A stretch of DNA of 64,000 nt from Musa acuminata AAA Group (lineage: Eukaryota; Streptophyta; Magnoliopsida; Zingiberales; Musaceae). The stretch spans positions 10,984,501-11,048,500 of the forward strand of contig NC_088347.1 in assembly GCF_036884655.1 (NCBI RefSeq), written 5' to 3'. Shown piece by piece: positions 34,437 through 46,070 of this stretch. The first letter of the stretch is position 1. Each line of letters opens with the position of its first letter. The notes under the pieces were generated by a model that saw only the letters and a program-made list of their open reading frames with translations, was not told the DNA's origin and searched no databases. The position numbers and the translations under genes are program-made.

Positions 34437-37275
34437 AGTTTTTCATGAGTGCTTAATTTAGATAGTAGGAATAGGAAATAAAAAATTATTTTTCAAAAAT
34501 TATATCACGTTTTTCTTATTAGCATCTTTGAAAAATTAAAAATTTGATCATGAAAAGTATATTGCTAAGGTTTCATGCATGTTATGTTTTGAAATGTTGA
34601 ATGATGTATGCAACATTAGGGATGATAATTATATGATATGTGATAATGCTTAGGATTAATCCATGCATGTGTATCTTGATGATTTTATGTCATGGATGAG
34701 TTTTTGAAGTAAATGTTGATTTGAAACTCTCATTTTAGATTAACATGTTTTTGGTCTAATCGTTTTTATGACAAATTAAGATGACATTCTCATGACATAT
34801 TAAGATGACATAGTGTATATACATCTATGTATAAATTTCTTGATAGTCTTTTGATGAAAGCTGTGATATCATGATATGTTTGCTCTTGACGATTTCATGA
34901 CGAAACTTATGTTTCGATTTTAAATGATGATACATGTTTTCATAAAAGACTTGAATACCCTCATATGAAATCAATGAAATGGAAATGCATTTTCTATCCT
35001 ATTGAGATTAATGAATTTATTTTACCAATCTTGTGAATCTCACGAAAATAAACATAAAAATAAATGAGTGTATCATGCATTTGGTCTTAATGATTTCTCT
35101 TGAACATACTTTTTGAAATCATACTTGATGATGAATATCAAGATATTAAAACGATGTTAACATGGAATCATGCTTGATGATTTGTTTTATGAAATTTACC
35201 TTTCCGTCTTAAATGTTGATACTTGTTTTATTAAAGGTAAAGACATGCTTATAAGAAGCAAATCATATGAATAGAAATTTATAAAAATGAAATACGATCC
35301 TCTATCTTATCAACTTTTTAATAATCTGTGCTTGTCATATATGAATTTATTGAATGTAACTTTGAGGATGATTTCGGATTTTACAAATGCTTGATTCATA
35401 CTTATGACATGAGACACATTTTAAATATAAATCATGTTCAATGCTTCAATCATGTTAAATATGATAAAATGAGGGGAAATTTTGATCATGCATGGTAGGA
35501 TATAATTGCTATAATGAGAATTTTACACTATTACATGCCTTAATAATATGTTGGAAATTATGTGTTTTGGATACAAAAATATCCATGATCATGAGCATGT
35601 TTTATCTTCATGATTGTGTTTGAAAATCTATAGCAAAACCATGTCCGAATGCATGAAAGTGTTAAATTTCATTTTCAGATTTTCTTGATCCTAACAATTC
35701 ATTTTTGAAAATCTATTGATCTTGATTTGATGATTTAAATGAGCTTTATTTTGATTTTTTGAAATTTATAAATTGAGATTTCTTATGCTTAAATCAAGGT
35801 TTTTTATGCATAAATTAATATCTTATTCTCTTACAATATTGAATGAATTCTATCTTTTTCATGATCTCCTAAGAATTCTCTATGTTATTTATTTAAGAGG
35901 AGATTTGTTAAAATGAATCACGATTTCTCTTGATTTCTCGAAATTATAACTTGATTATTTATTTTATAAATCAAGATTGTTTATATGTTCTCTCATGACA
36001 TCTTTTAAGGCTTATGACTTGAATTTTGTTATGGAAAATTCTTTGAATGAATGAAATACATCTCATCACCTAATAACTCTTCTTGATATTCCTTATGTGA
36101 TGATATGAATACATTAAATATTCATTAATTTGTTTTGATAAGAAGTTTCGATCATGCATTGTAGGATGTAATTGACAAAATTAGTTCCATCATGATGTGA
36201 AATAAATGATGATTTGGAATCATACATTAATAATGATTTTATATTTTATGATTTGGTATGATGCATGCAATGATGAAATATTCACGAATTTGAAATGATG
36301 CATGCAATACTTATGACAATGATGTACATGATGTATTGCATATAATGTGTATCATGAATACTTTAAACAATGAATGTTTAGTATCATGATCAACATGTTG
36401 ATAAATGCTAAAAATTTTAATGTTTGAGTATCATGTATGATATGCTCATTAATGATGATTGATTTATTTTTCGGTATCGTGCATGAAAAATAAGATTTTT
36501 GAAATTTTGTATGTTTTAATTTGAATATATAATGATGCACAAATAAGATTGATACTTACCTTTGTCATAATATGAAAATTGATATAAGGGTCTTCCCTTC
36601 TTTTTGATAATGACAAAGGGGGAGCAAGAATTTCTAGTATGAATATCATGAAAAGAGGCAAACTAGCTAGCTTGCACAATTCAAGATGAAAGCAAAAATT
36701 GCACTTCTCAAAAGAGCAGAAATTGCTATCTTGAACATCACCGATAATTGCTAGTTTGAAATCTCAAGAAGATGCAAAACATGCTAACGTGCACATCTAG
36801 CAAACTTGCATATTTTAAGAAGCAAGAGTTGCTTTCTTGAACATCTCTAATTTGCTAGCTTGCATGATGTAGGAGTTGCTATATCAAAAGAAGCAAAAGT
36901 GCTATCTTGTAAAACTTGCATATCTAAAACTTGATAGCTTGAATGTTCTAAGCATGATGTAACACTTGCTAAATTTTCTTGCTTCAAAACTGCATGATGA
37001 TAAAACTTGATATTATGTTTTTCATGCAATAAGTTTAATTAAAACTACAAACACATTAGAGTTGGAACTTCTCATTTTTGTTGATGACAAAGGGGGAGAA
37101 GTATGATGTTATGCATAAGTTCATGATGATGTGTTGCAAGTATTCATGATGAATATTGCAATGACTTGAATTCAGTTTGAATTCAAGGTTCTATCAATAT
37201 GGCATATTGTTAGGGGGAGTTTGTTTAACCTTCGGGAGTTAAGGTTAACTCCGTCATCAATTGGTTGTCATTATC
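34437..37275 (+). other. AT-rich non-coding internal region of element D
   Basis: There is no gene. The last 700 bases hold purine tracts at about 36609-36624 and 37085-37100 (ATGACAAAGGGGGAG) and near 37209. An imperfect repeat of CTAGCTTGCA/AAGCAAGAGTTGCT-like words lies at about 36650-37010. The same arrangement occurs in A and G. Confidence 0.7.
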
Positions 37276-37289
37276 AAAAAGGGGGAGAT
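37276..37289 (+). promoter_or_regulatory. Polypurine tract of element D
   Basis: AAAAAGGGGGAGAT abuts the 3' LTR. Confidence 0.88.
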
Positions 37290-39219
37290 TGTTAAATCTC
37301 ATATTTTGATGATGAAACAACTTGATATATGTTTATATTTTAATATGCGTTTTGAGTGACGCCGGATGCTTCGATCAGGATGAGATAATTAAAGCAGGAA
37401 AAATCATGTTGTGCTGGAGGAACATGTCAGAAGATTAGACATCGGGCCGGTGGATCGGTCAACGTATCGACAGAAGGCTTCGGGCCATGGACTCGGGCAT
37501 CGAGCCAAGAAAAGCGGGTATTGTGCCAAAGATATCGGAGTTATGGAGTCAACTGGCTAATTGGGCAATAGGCAGTAGGAGAGGACGATACGTTGAATAA
37601 TCGGACGAAGCGTCAAGGGACCAATGACATGCCGAACAACTTGGTTAATTGCTTAGGATTAATTGTCTCGATCAAAGTTTTATTTTACATGTGCAGGATT
37701 AACTATGATGGAAGTAAGACATGCAGTAGGAATTGTGCTAGAGTCAAGAGTATGATCACGTTGGGAGTTCGAGAGTTCGACGAAAGTCCGGACGGTCATC
37801 GGAGGTTCTATGGGAACAACTCCAAGAAGTCCAAGAGCTTGCCAAAGAAGCTCATCGGAACTCACCAAGTGGATCGTCGTAAGTCTAGGAGTTTGCTGGA
37901 AGTCCGCCGGAGCATCGCCGAAGGTTCATCGGATGTTCGCCAGAAGCTCGCCGGAAGAGGCGATTGATGCACCGAAGCAAGTTGTAGTAAATTCCTTAAG
38001 AAATGTCGTAGTTAGCATGTAGATTAAGTTAGAAATGGGAGGTGATCCCATTAACTTAATCTGGGGGCAATTGGGCCCTTGATAGATCCAAATTGGGCCG
38101 AATGGATCAACCCATTCGGACCAAAATTCCTGCCAAGCGGTGGCACCGCTAGGGTCGGCAGTGGCACCGCCCAGGAGAGGGTCTCCCAGGAAAGCTGGGC
38201 AGTGCAACTGCCCCAGGCAGGCGGTGGCACCGCTTGGGCTCAGTCTCCGAGCGAGACTGGGCGGTGTAACCACCCTTGACAGGTGGTGGAACCGCTTGAG
38301 CTCGGTCTCCGAGCTCTACTAGGCGGTGCAACCGCCCCAGTCAAGCGGTGGCACCACTAGGGCTCAGTCTCCGAGCGAGACTGGGCAGTGTAACCGCCTT
38401 TGTCAGGCGGTGGCACCACCCAGAGGCTTAGTCTCCGAGCTGCTAGGCGATTGTACCTCCCCAGTCAGGAGGTGGTGCCGCTAGGACCCCGAAAATCCAG
38501 GAAAAGATATTTTTGAGCTCCAAATTCAAACTAGTTTGGGGCCTATATATACCCCACCCTTTCCTGCATGAAAGGGCACCAAAAGCTTGATCTTACTCTG
38601 TGATTTTAGAGCTCAAAAGTGTTGTAAAGTCTAGAAGTTCTCCTCTCTCTTTTCTTCCAAGTTTTGATCTTTCAAGAGAGGAGAGAAATGTTTGTAAGGG
38701 TTGTCTCCTAAGCCCGTCAAAAGGAGTGAAACTGTAAAAGGGTGGTTGGCCTTCGCCTATTGAAGGAAGGCCTTTAGTTGATGTCGGTGACCTCGTTTGT
38801 GGAGGAAGCCAAAAGTGGATGTAGGTCAAGATTGACCAAACCACTCTAAATCTCGGTTTGTATATTCTTTGAGCATCTTATCTTTACTGCAAACCTCCTT
38901 AGTAGCTTACTGCCTTCTGCTTATTTACAAACGTGTTTCTTAGTTAAGTATTTTCTGAATTGGCATTAAGACGGAAATCAGTTTTATCATACGTACACCA
39001 TATTTCAATTTGCGCTTACATTCTGATTTCTATCTTAACTGCAAACTAACTTCTTTTTTTACTTTAAATACATTTTCGTAAGCTTTCAAGTTATTATCTA
39101 CACGAAACGACTTTTACGTCGGAATCAGATTTCAACGTACGAATGTAGTTTTAACGCTGCACTAATTCACCCTGCCCCCCCCCCCCCCCCCCCCCCCTTT
39201 AGTGCTCTTGATCCTAACA
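37290..39219 (+). repeat. 3' LTR of element D
   Basis: It is 1,930 bp, TGTTAAATC to GATCCTAACA. TATATATA is at 38544-38551, the palindromic array at about 38130-38470. The poly-C tract is 23 C preceded by CCCTG, against 16 C in the 5' LTR. Confidence 0.92.
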
Positions 39220-39248
39220 ACTTTATTATCAAAATCCGAAATTCAATA
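39220..39248 (-). repeat. E1 3' LTR, terminal segment
   Basis: After the TSD of element D the LTR finishes ...ATCAAAATCCGAAATTCAATA (usual end ATTCAACA). A degenerate PPT (39249-39264 on the minus strand) follows. Confidence 0.8.
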
Positions 39249-40451
39249 ATCTCTCTTTTTTTATGATGATAATTAATTGATAACGGAGTTAACCTTAACT
39301 CCCCCTATCTATATGCCATACTTGAGATAAGTCATTCTTGAATTCAACGCCTTTGAATTCAAGAGAAATATTGATAAGTTAAGATCATTTAACCTTATCA
39401 ATACTCCCATCATGATTCCTATCATGATGTATTTATCTGAAAATGATATGAAGGCTTGACATCCATTTTCAGGTTTTACATTTCAAATGTGAAAGATTGC
39501 AATGATAGCAATTTATCATATGGTAATATATCAACATGTAAAATTGCAATGAAAGTTCTTGACATATTAACATAATGCAAACATTTCAAGTGTTTAGCAA
39601 TCTTAGCATTTCATCTCATGACAAGATATCAATTTGTAGAATTGTGATGTAAGCTCTAGATATCTTAACATAGTGCAAATATGGCATAGTGCAAATATGA
39701 CAATCATAGCAATTCTATCACCAATTTATCATATATTTTGATGCAAGTTTTTTATATCTTAACATAATTCAAATATGGCACTCATAGCAATTCTATCATC
39801 AATTTACCATGTATTTCCCCCTCTTTATCATCAACAAAAAGGAGAATTATTTAAGTAAACTTTAAGCATAAGTGCGATAATGATTCAAACATCTCAAGGA
39901 TACCAATTAAGCAAATATCTCAAGGAAAACATGACATGGAGATAGCTTTCATTACTTTTTCCTTTTTATTTGTCATTATATTTTTACATGAAGGAGGAAG
40001 GCCATTTGGGAGCTTACTTGAATGAAGTTAAAATCGATAAGAGATTAAATCATGCTTCATTTTTGCAAGGATCAAGATATGTATGTGAATCAAATTCTTG
40101 CAAGTGTTAAAAAAGATCTTCCTTTTTCAAGAAGGAATTATTTCATCAAATTCATTTCTCGAAAAAATATTTTTCACACGATAAGTCTATGAGAGATGCA
40201 TTTGTTAATTAATTTCATATGTCAATGATATGAAACAAACTCGATATGACATATACTAATGAAAGCTACATTATGTCTGAAAGAGAAATACTAAGTCACG
40301 TTAGGATTAAGAAAATCCGAAAATAACTATCATGCATTCGGACATGGTTTTGCTATAGATTTTCAAACATAATCATAAAGATAAAACATGCTTATCATCA
40401 TAAAAATTTTTGTATCCAAAATACATAATTTCCAACATGTTATTAAGACAT
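39249..40451 (-). other. E1 internal non-coding sequence
   Basis: AT-rich sequence equivalent to that next to the PPT in elements A and G, with CTCCCCCTAT at about 39300 and CCCCCTCTTTATCATC at about 39819. No gene is seen. It stops at the Gypsy LTR at 40452. Confidence 0.65.
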
Positions 40452-40889
40452 TGTTAGAACTCTAGCTTGGAGAGTCCTAATTGAGAGGGACATTCATGTA
40501 AAACTATTAGGACTCTAGCTAGTAGAGTCCTAATTGAGAGGGACATTCTGTTAGGACTCTAGCTAGGAGAGTCCTAATTGATAGGGGCATTCATGTAGGA
40601 GGTTTTTTCTTAGAAAAGAATTAGGAGTTGTAAGGGAATAGGAGTCTTGAGTAGGAGTCATATTAGGAGTTGGTTAGAAGTAAGAGACTTAAGTAGGAGT
40701 CATATTAGGAGATAGGGTTTAGAAGCCCTATAAATAGCCATATATTCCTTCTCTTTTCATAAGCAATAGATGAATCTTTTCTGCAGCCTTTGAGCAGCAA
40801 CTTGGAGGGAGGAACCCCTATAGAGTTCCAAGGAGGCCGATCCCCTAAAGAGATCAACCCAAAGTTTAGAATCTGCAAGGGTTCTACCA
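40452..40889 (+). repeat. 5' LTR of Gypsy element F
   Basis: It is 438 bp, with TGTTAGAACT at the start and CTACCA at the end (CTATCA in H). It contains three units of a 44-bp repeat, each with the inverted repeat GGACTCT...AGAGTCC. TATA box TATAAATA is at 40729-40736. The PBS after it reads TAGTATCAGAGC (40892-40903). Confidence 0.85.
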
Positions 40890-40903
40890 CCTAGTATCAG
40901 AGC

Positions 40904-42165
40904 AACATTCTTGGCATCTCACTGGTCTTCCTCTGCCATCCATCAGCCCTCCACAACCGCCCAAAGCAATTCCCACAATTGCTTAAAAGATCATCGCTGA
41001 ATTCCGCCATCATCTCCACCACCGCGGATCATCCCTTGATCTCCCCGTGAATTGCAACAGGTTCTGGTTTCCTACCTTACTGCTGCTGCAATTTAGTTAT
41101 CCTTATTCGAAAATCCAAAAAAAAAAAACTGTTCCTATATTGCTGCATAAACCTTTCGTCATAAAGTTTTCATCTCTATGACGAAAGATACATTGCAGAA
41201 TTCCAGCCGCATAGTACCATTTTTTTTATCTTGCTACTATGCTTTTTCTATCCAAATTTCTATGAAATTTTTATGACATCTTTGACACTTCCTAACAGCA
41301 GATTTCCCTTTGGTTTTTTCAAAAAATTCTCAGTATAAACCATTGATCTTTTACATCAAATCTACTATACTTGAAAATCTGCACTGTAAAATTCCAGTCG
41401 CATAGCACTGCTTGTTTAATCTTTATACTACATTGTTTCTATCCAAATCTCTACTAAATTTTTATGATAGCTTTGAAACTTCCTAACAGTGGATTTCCCT
41501 TTAGTCTCATAAAAAATTTCTCAATATAAAACACTGATCTTTTACGTCCAATCTGTTATACCTAAAAATCTATGCTGCAGAAAATTTCAGCCGCATATTG
41601 TTGCCTTAACCCATCTATTTGCAATCTTTTTTGAATGAAATTTCTTATACACTTTATAGATTATCTTGGCTTCCATCTAAGATTGATCTATTAAGAAATT
41701 TATTTCTAAAAATGATTTTATGTTGCTGCAAATTTTTGTCGTAACCCGCTGAAATTTTTCGACGAGAATTCTGCAATCGCAACTTGCACCAATTTCCTTG
41801 CTGTTATACTACCGAAATTTTCTTGATTAAATTAGATATCCTTGCTGACATGTAAAATATGATTTTTCTATTAATTCCCTCCTCAATTCTCTCAAGTTTT
41901 TGGTGGAAATTACGTCGAGAAACCATTGTTTCTTCGACGACAATTTTACTCTTACATGACAGCACATACTTGCTGCAACTTCCATTGATTTCTATCAAAC
42001 CTTTGCTACCATCTACCACATATCCAAAACATTCATCGATAGCCCTAAAACTCCACTAAACCACACCCTCAAACTGCACCCAAAATAGCCACAAAACAAG
42101 CCTAAATCGTAGCCTACATCTATCAATCCACCAATCCTTTTGACCATCACTTCTCTCAACTATAC
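40904..42165 (+). other. Leader of Gypsy element F with about 190-bp tandem repeats
   Basis: This long untranslated leader contains two to three imperfect copies of an about 190-bp unit. The landmark TTCCAGCCGCATA-like word is near 41202, 41392 and 41585, and CTTCCTAACAG at about 41290 and 41480. The same leader is present in H. No gene. Confidence 0.7.
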
Positions 42166-43307
42166 ATGCCTTTACCCTGACAACAAAAGAGAGATCTTAA
42201 CATCATAGATTTGGAGGCATATACGTTGGCATCTAAGGAGGTAATCAATGCTAAATTTGAAGCCTTGGAGGCGCGAATGGAGGATAAGATTCGCACGCTC
42301 TTTACCAAACTCAGATTGGGCTGACCACTAAGCCCGAAAAAATCATATCACGGAGAGAGCTTTGCCCAATCGCACCAGGCTCGAAGAGATGGGTTCCAAG
42401 GGAGGGGAGGCTCTATGATTGAACCCAACTATCCATGCATGAGAGTGGACTTCCCTAGATGGGAAGAAGGAGACCCGATTGGTTAGATCTCGTGCGCGGA
42501 GCGATATTTTCAGTACCACAAAACAGCGGATGCATCTATGGTGAAAATTGCAGCTATACATCTTGAAGGGGATGCTATACAGTGGTTTGACTAGTTTGAA
42601 CATACTTATGGAGTCCTTTTATGGCAACAATTCAAAGAAGAACTGCTGATCCGCTTCAGACCAACCGATTACGAGAATATTGATGGACAACTAGCAAAGA
42701 TCCGACAATCTTCCACCATTCAAGAGTACCAAACTAGGTTTGAAAGGTTATCTAATCAAACTTATGATTAGTCTCAAAAATAACTATTGAGGACCTTCAT
42801 TGAGGGCTTGAAGCCGGAGATCCGAAGAGAAGTTAAAGCGCAACAATCGTATACGCTTATGGCAGCCATCTCTTTCGCACGACATCAAGAGGAGCAATTA
42901 AACCATGAAGCTCGGAGGACTAGGGTCGCTCCTCAACCAGTAATATTGAAGACCTTAGCCCCCCCTACTATTGACCAAGTCCCTACACCAAAGAGGTTCA
43001 CAAGAGAAGAGCTTCGGGAGCAATATGCGAATGGGTTATGTTGGTATTGTGACGAGCCGTGGAGTCGTGAGCATCGCTGTAGTAAAGGAGGATTTCTTAT
43101 GATTGAACCGATAGAAGAAGAGGTCATTGAACATTCAGAATAGAGCCTTGAACATGAAGAAAAAGATGCAGAAGAAGAGCCAAAACCGACCAAAGTTACG
43201 GTACATACACTAGCTGGCTACTTAAACCCGCAAACGATGAAAGTTGGAGGTCTTCTCAAACAACAACCGATCACTGTTCTCATCGACATGGGTAGCACTA
43301 ATAACTT
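42166..43307 (+). pseudogene. gag-pol: Gypsy element F gag-protease, broken
   Basis: The start MPLP is followed at once by a stop (TGA where H has CAA), and there are further stops near 42590, 42770, 42782 and 43141. The retrotransposon-gag domain has MVKIAAIHLEGDAIQWFD and FIEGLKPEIRREVKAQQ. The zinc knuckle CWYCDEPWSREHRC and the protease motif VLIDMGSTNN follow; the usual DTGS is DMGS here. The match with H is close. Confidence 0.85.
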
Positions 43308-43644
43308 GAGCTTATGCTTGAGTAGTCTTCGATTGTTTTAAGTCTGAAATCCTTATTGTTCTTTGGAAAGTTGTCCTCAAGTTCATTTTGTACCACATTG
43401 GTCATTTCGTAGATCATTAAATATCTAATTAATTATTCAAGTGAAAAATCATTAAGATCTTTTGCCTCTTATATTGTGGTTACTTTCGGATCCCAACTGT
43501 TATTAAGATAATGCAAAATTTTGTTTACAAATTTAAAATTCAACAAACTTCGACCAAGTGCCTTTAAACCATTGACGACATCCATAAAACGGGTGTACAT
43601 GTCTCCAATGTTTTGCTTGGTTTCATATAAAATAATTCAAAATC
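43308..43644 (-). pseudogene. gag: E2 Copia Gag, C-terminal fragment
   Basis: On the minus strand this matches the gag of element G, from the acidic tail (SSISS-like, TCAAG... words) to the FELFxMKPS block. It is joined directly to Gypsy element F on its left. It is broken on its right by element G, and the reading continues at 52259. Confidence 0.75.
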
Positions 43645-46058
43645 TGTTAGGATCAAGAGCACTAAGAGGGGGGGGGGTGAATTAGTGCAGCGGAAAACTT
43701 TCAGCGATTTAAAAACGAAAGCTGCGTTCGTCCGATAAAAACGATTTCGATGTAAAAGCCGATTCTAAGATTACTTAAGATTAAGCGTAGTTTACGTCCA
43801 AGCACAGTTTACATCTAAACTGAGTTTGCGTCTAAATACAGTTTGCGTCTAAACGCAGTTTTGCGTCTAAACACAGTTTTACGTCTAAACACAGTTTTGT
43901 GTCTAAACTCAGTTTACATCTAAACGCAGTTTTACGTCTAAACGCAGTTTGCGTCTAAAAGTAGTTTAAGTCTAAAACACAATTTTATGTCTAAACACAG
44001 TTTGCGCAGTTTGCGTCTAAACACAGTTTTGCGTCTAAACTCAGTTTACGTCTAAACGCAGTTTGCGTCTAAACGCAGTTTTGCGTCTAAAGGTAGTTTT
44101 ATGTTTAAAAGAAGTTTACGTCTAAAACACAGTTTTATGTTTAAACACATTTTGTGCAGTTACGTTTAAACGCAGTTTTACGTCTAAACGCAGTTTGCGT
44201 CTAAACACAGTTTTACGTCTAAACGTAGTTTGCGTCTAAAACAGTTTCAAAGGGATCTAAACTTAGAAGCTAGTTCATAAAAGCGCAGAAGACAGTTTTG
44301 CAGAATTAAAACACAAACGTAAGCTAATCGTACGAAAAACACAGATTTACGTCTGAATGCATATTCGAAAAGATCAGCACTTAGAACTTATTCGTAAAGG
44401 CGCAGAGAGCAGTAGTTATGTAGGAGGTTTGCAGTAATGATAAGGTACTCGAAATAAAAGCAAACTAGAGATTTAGAGTGGTTCGGTCAGTCTTGACCTA
44501 CTCAACTTTTGGCTTCCTCCTCCGACGAGGTCACCGACGTCAACTAGCTGCCTTCCTTCAATGGGCGAAGGCCAACTAGCCTTTTACAGTTTCACTCCTT
44601 TTGATGGGCTCAGGAGACAATCCTTATAGAACCTTTCTCTCCTAACTTTTACAATTCATAAGCTTAAAGAACAGAAGGAGGAGACTCAAAGGCTTTACAA
44701 CAATTTTGAGCTCTTAGAATCACAGAAAGAATCAAGATTTCGGTGTAGGTCTGTGTAATTTCTGTGCTGAATGGGTGGGGTATTTATAGGCCCCAACCCA
44801 GTTCAAATTTGGAGCTCAAAACGATCAAATCCCGGAATTCCGGGATCAGGCGGTTGCACCTCCTGACTGGAGAGGTTGCACCGCCTGGCAGAGCTCAGAG
44901 ACTGAGCCCAAGCGGTTGCACTTCTCTGTCTGGGGCGATTGCACCGCCTGAGTCTGGCTCGAAGACTGAGCCCCAGGTGGTGCCACCTCTTGACTGAGGC
45001 GGTTGCACCTATCTGCTAGAGCTCGAAGACCGAGCTCAGGCGGTGCTACCTCTCTGTCAGGGAGGTTGCACCGCCCAGTCTCGCTCGGAGACTGAGCCCA
45101 GGCGATGCCACCTCCTGCCTGGAGCGGTTGCACCGCCTAGCTTCGCTGGGAGATCCTCTCCTGGGCGGTGCCACCTGCAACCCTGGCGGTGCCACCTCTT
45201 TCACTATTTCAGCTCACTTGGTTTGGCTCCAAACTTGGTCCAAACCAGTCCGAACTTGGGCCTAATTGGCCCCTACTTGGGTTATAGGATTAACACCTAA
45301 TCTTAACCCTAATTAATATGCTAACTATGAATTTAAAGACATTTTCTAAGCTATTACAAAGTCCGCAAGTCACGACTTCTTCCAGAGAGCTTCCGGCAAA
45401 CTTCCGGCAGTCTTCCGATGAACTCTCGGAAACCATTTTGCGGACTCCCGGCAAGCTCTTAGACTTCACGATTGGATCTTAGCGAGTTGCAATGAGCTTC
45501 TTCGGCAAGCACCGATCTTTCTCGGCGAGCTCCGGTAGCTTTCCCGTTGAACCTTCGGACTTCCGTCGAACTCTCGAACTCGCAATAAATCCTTCGCGCT
45601 TGACTCCAACACTTTGTTTCCCTTTATGTCTTCATCGCTATCATAGTTAATCCTGCACAACAAAAACAAAACTTCGATCGAGATAATTAATCCTAAGCAA
45701 TTAACCAAGTTGTCCGACATGTCATTGGTCCCTCGAAGCTTCATCCGATTCTTCGGCGCATCGTCCTCTTCTGCAGCCTATTGCCCAATCGGCCAGTTGA
45801 CTCCGCAACTCCGATATCCTTGGCACAATACCCGCTCTTCTTGGCCCGATGCCCGATTCCACGGCCCGAAGCCTTCTGTCGATACGTCGACCGATCCACC
45901 GGCCCGACGTCCAATCTTTTGACATGTTCCATCGGCACAACATGATTTTCCTGCTTTAATTGTCTCATCCTAATCGAAGCATCCTGCGTCACTCAAAACA
46001 CAGATTAAATCAAAAACATATATCAAGTAGTTTCATCATCAAAATACGAGATTCAACA
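43645..46058 (-). repeat. 3' LTR of element G
   Basis: 2,414 bp, with a poly-G tract of 10 G and a 17-18-bp array at about 43790-44250. The minus-strand TATA box is at 44781-44788 and the palindromic array at about 44845-45195. A degenerate CCGGAAG-type repeat lies at about 45370-45570. Confidence 0.92.
43790..44250. repeat. 17-18-bp tandem array in element G 3' LTR
   Basis: More than 20 units of AGTTT(T)(A/G)CGTCTAAACGC occur, with occasional partial units (CAGTTTGCGCAGTTTGCG). The array is longer than the one at 21005-21315 and has the same order of variants as the partner LTR at about 49970-50430. Confidence 0.88.
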
Positions 46059-46070
46059 ATCTCCCCCTTT
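46059..46070 (-). promoter_or_regulatory. Polypurine tract of element G
   Basis: AAAGGGGGAGAT on the minus strand, adjoining the 3' LTR. Extra tracts lie at about 46128, 46266 and 46931. Confidence 0.85.

Larger units (their letters stand above)
31622..39219 (+). mobile_element. Element D: complete gag-only Copia-type element, plus strand
   Basis: The structure is complete: 5' LTR 31622-33516, PBS 33519-33530, gag 33567-34436, non-coding 34437-37275, PPT 37276-37289, 3' LTR 37290-39219. The TSD is ACTTC (31617-31621) and ACTTT (39220-39224), one transition apart. The internal region is only about 3.8 kb and has no pol motif in any frame I can read. It inserted about 29 bases from the outer end of the E1 LTR. 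Confidence 0.92.
40452..43307 (+). mobile_element. Element F: truncated Ty3/Gypsy element, plus strand
   Basis: It has the 5' LTR (40452-40889), a degenerate PBS, a repetitive leader and a broken gag-protease. It ends at the protease active site, where sequence switches to minus-strand Copia gag. It aligns along its length with element H (60656 onward). The 3' half and 3' LTR are gone. Confidence 0.88.

Noticed and set aside
40452..40620. A bacterial-type terminator from the GGACTCT...AGAGTCC inverted repeats
   Set aside because: They are repeated units of a Gypsy U3 in a plant context.
43790..44250. CRISPR-like spacing of short repeats
   Set aside because: The units are contiguous without unique spacers, and the context is a plant LTR.
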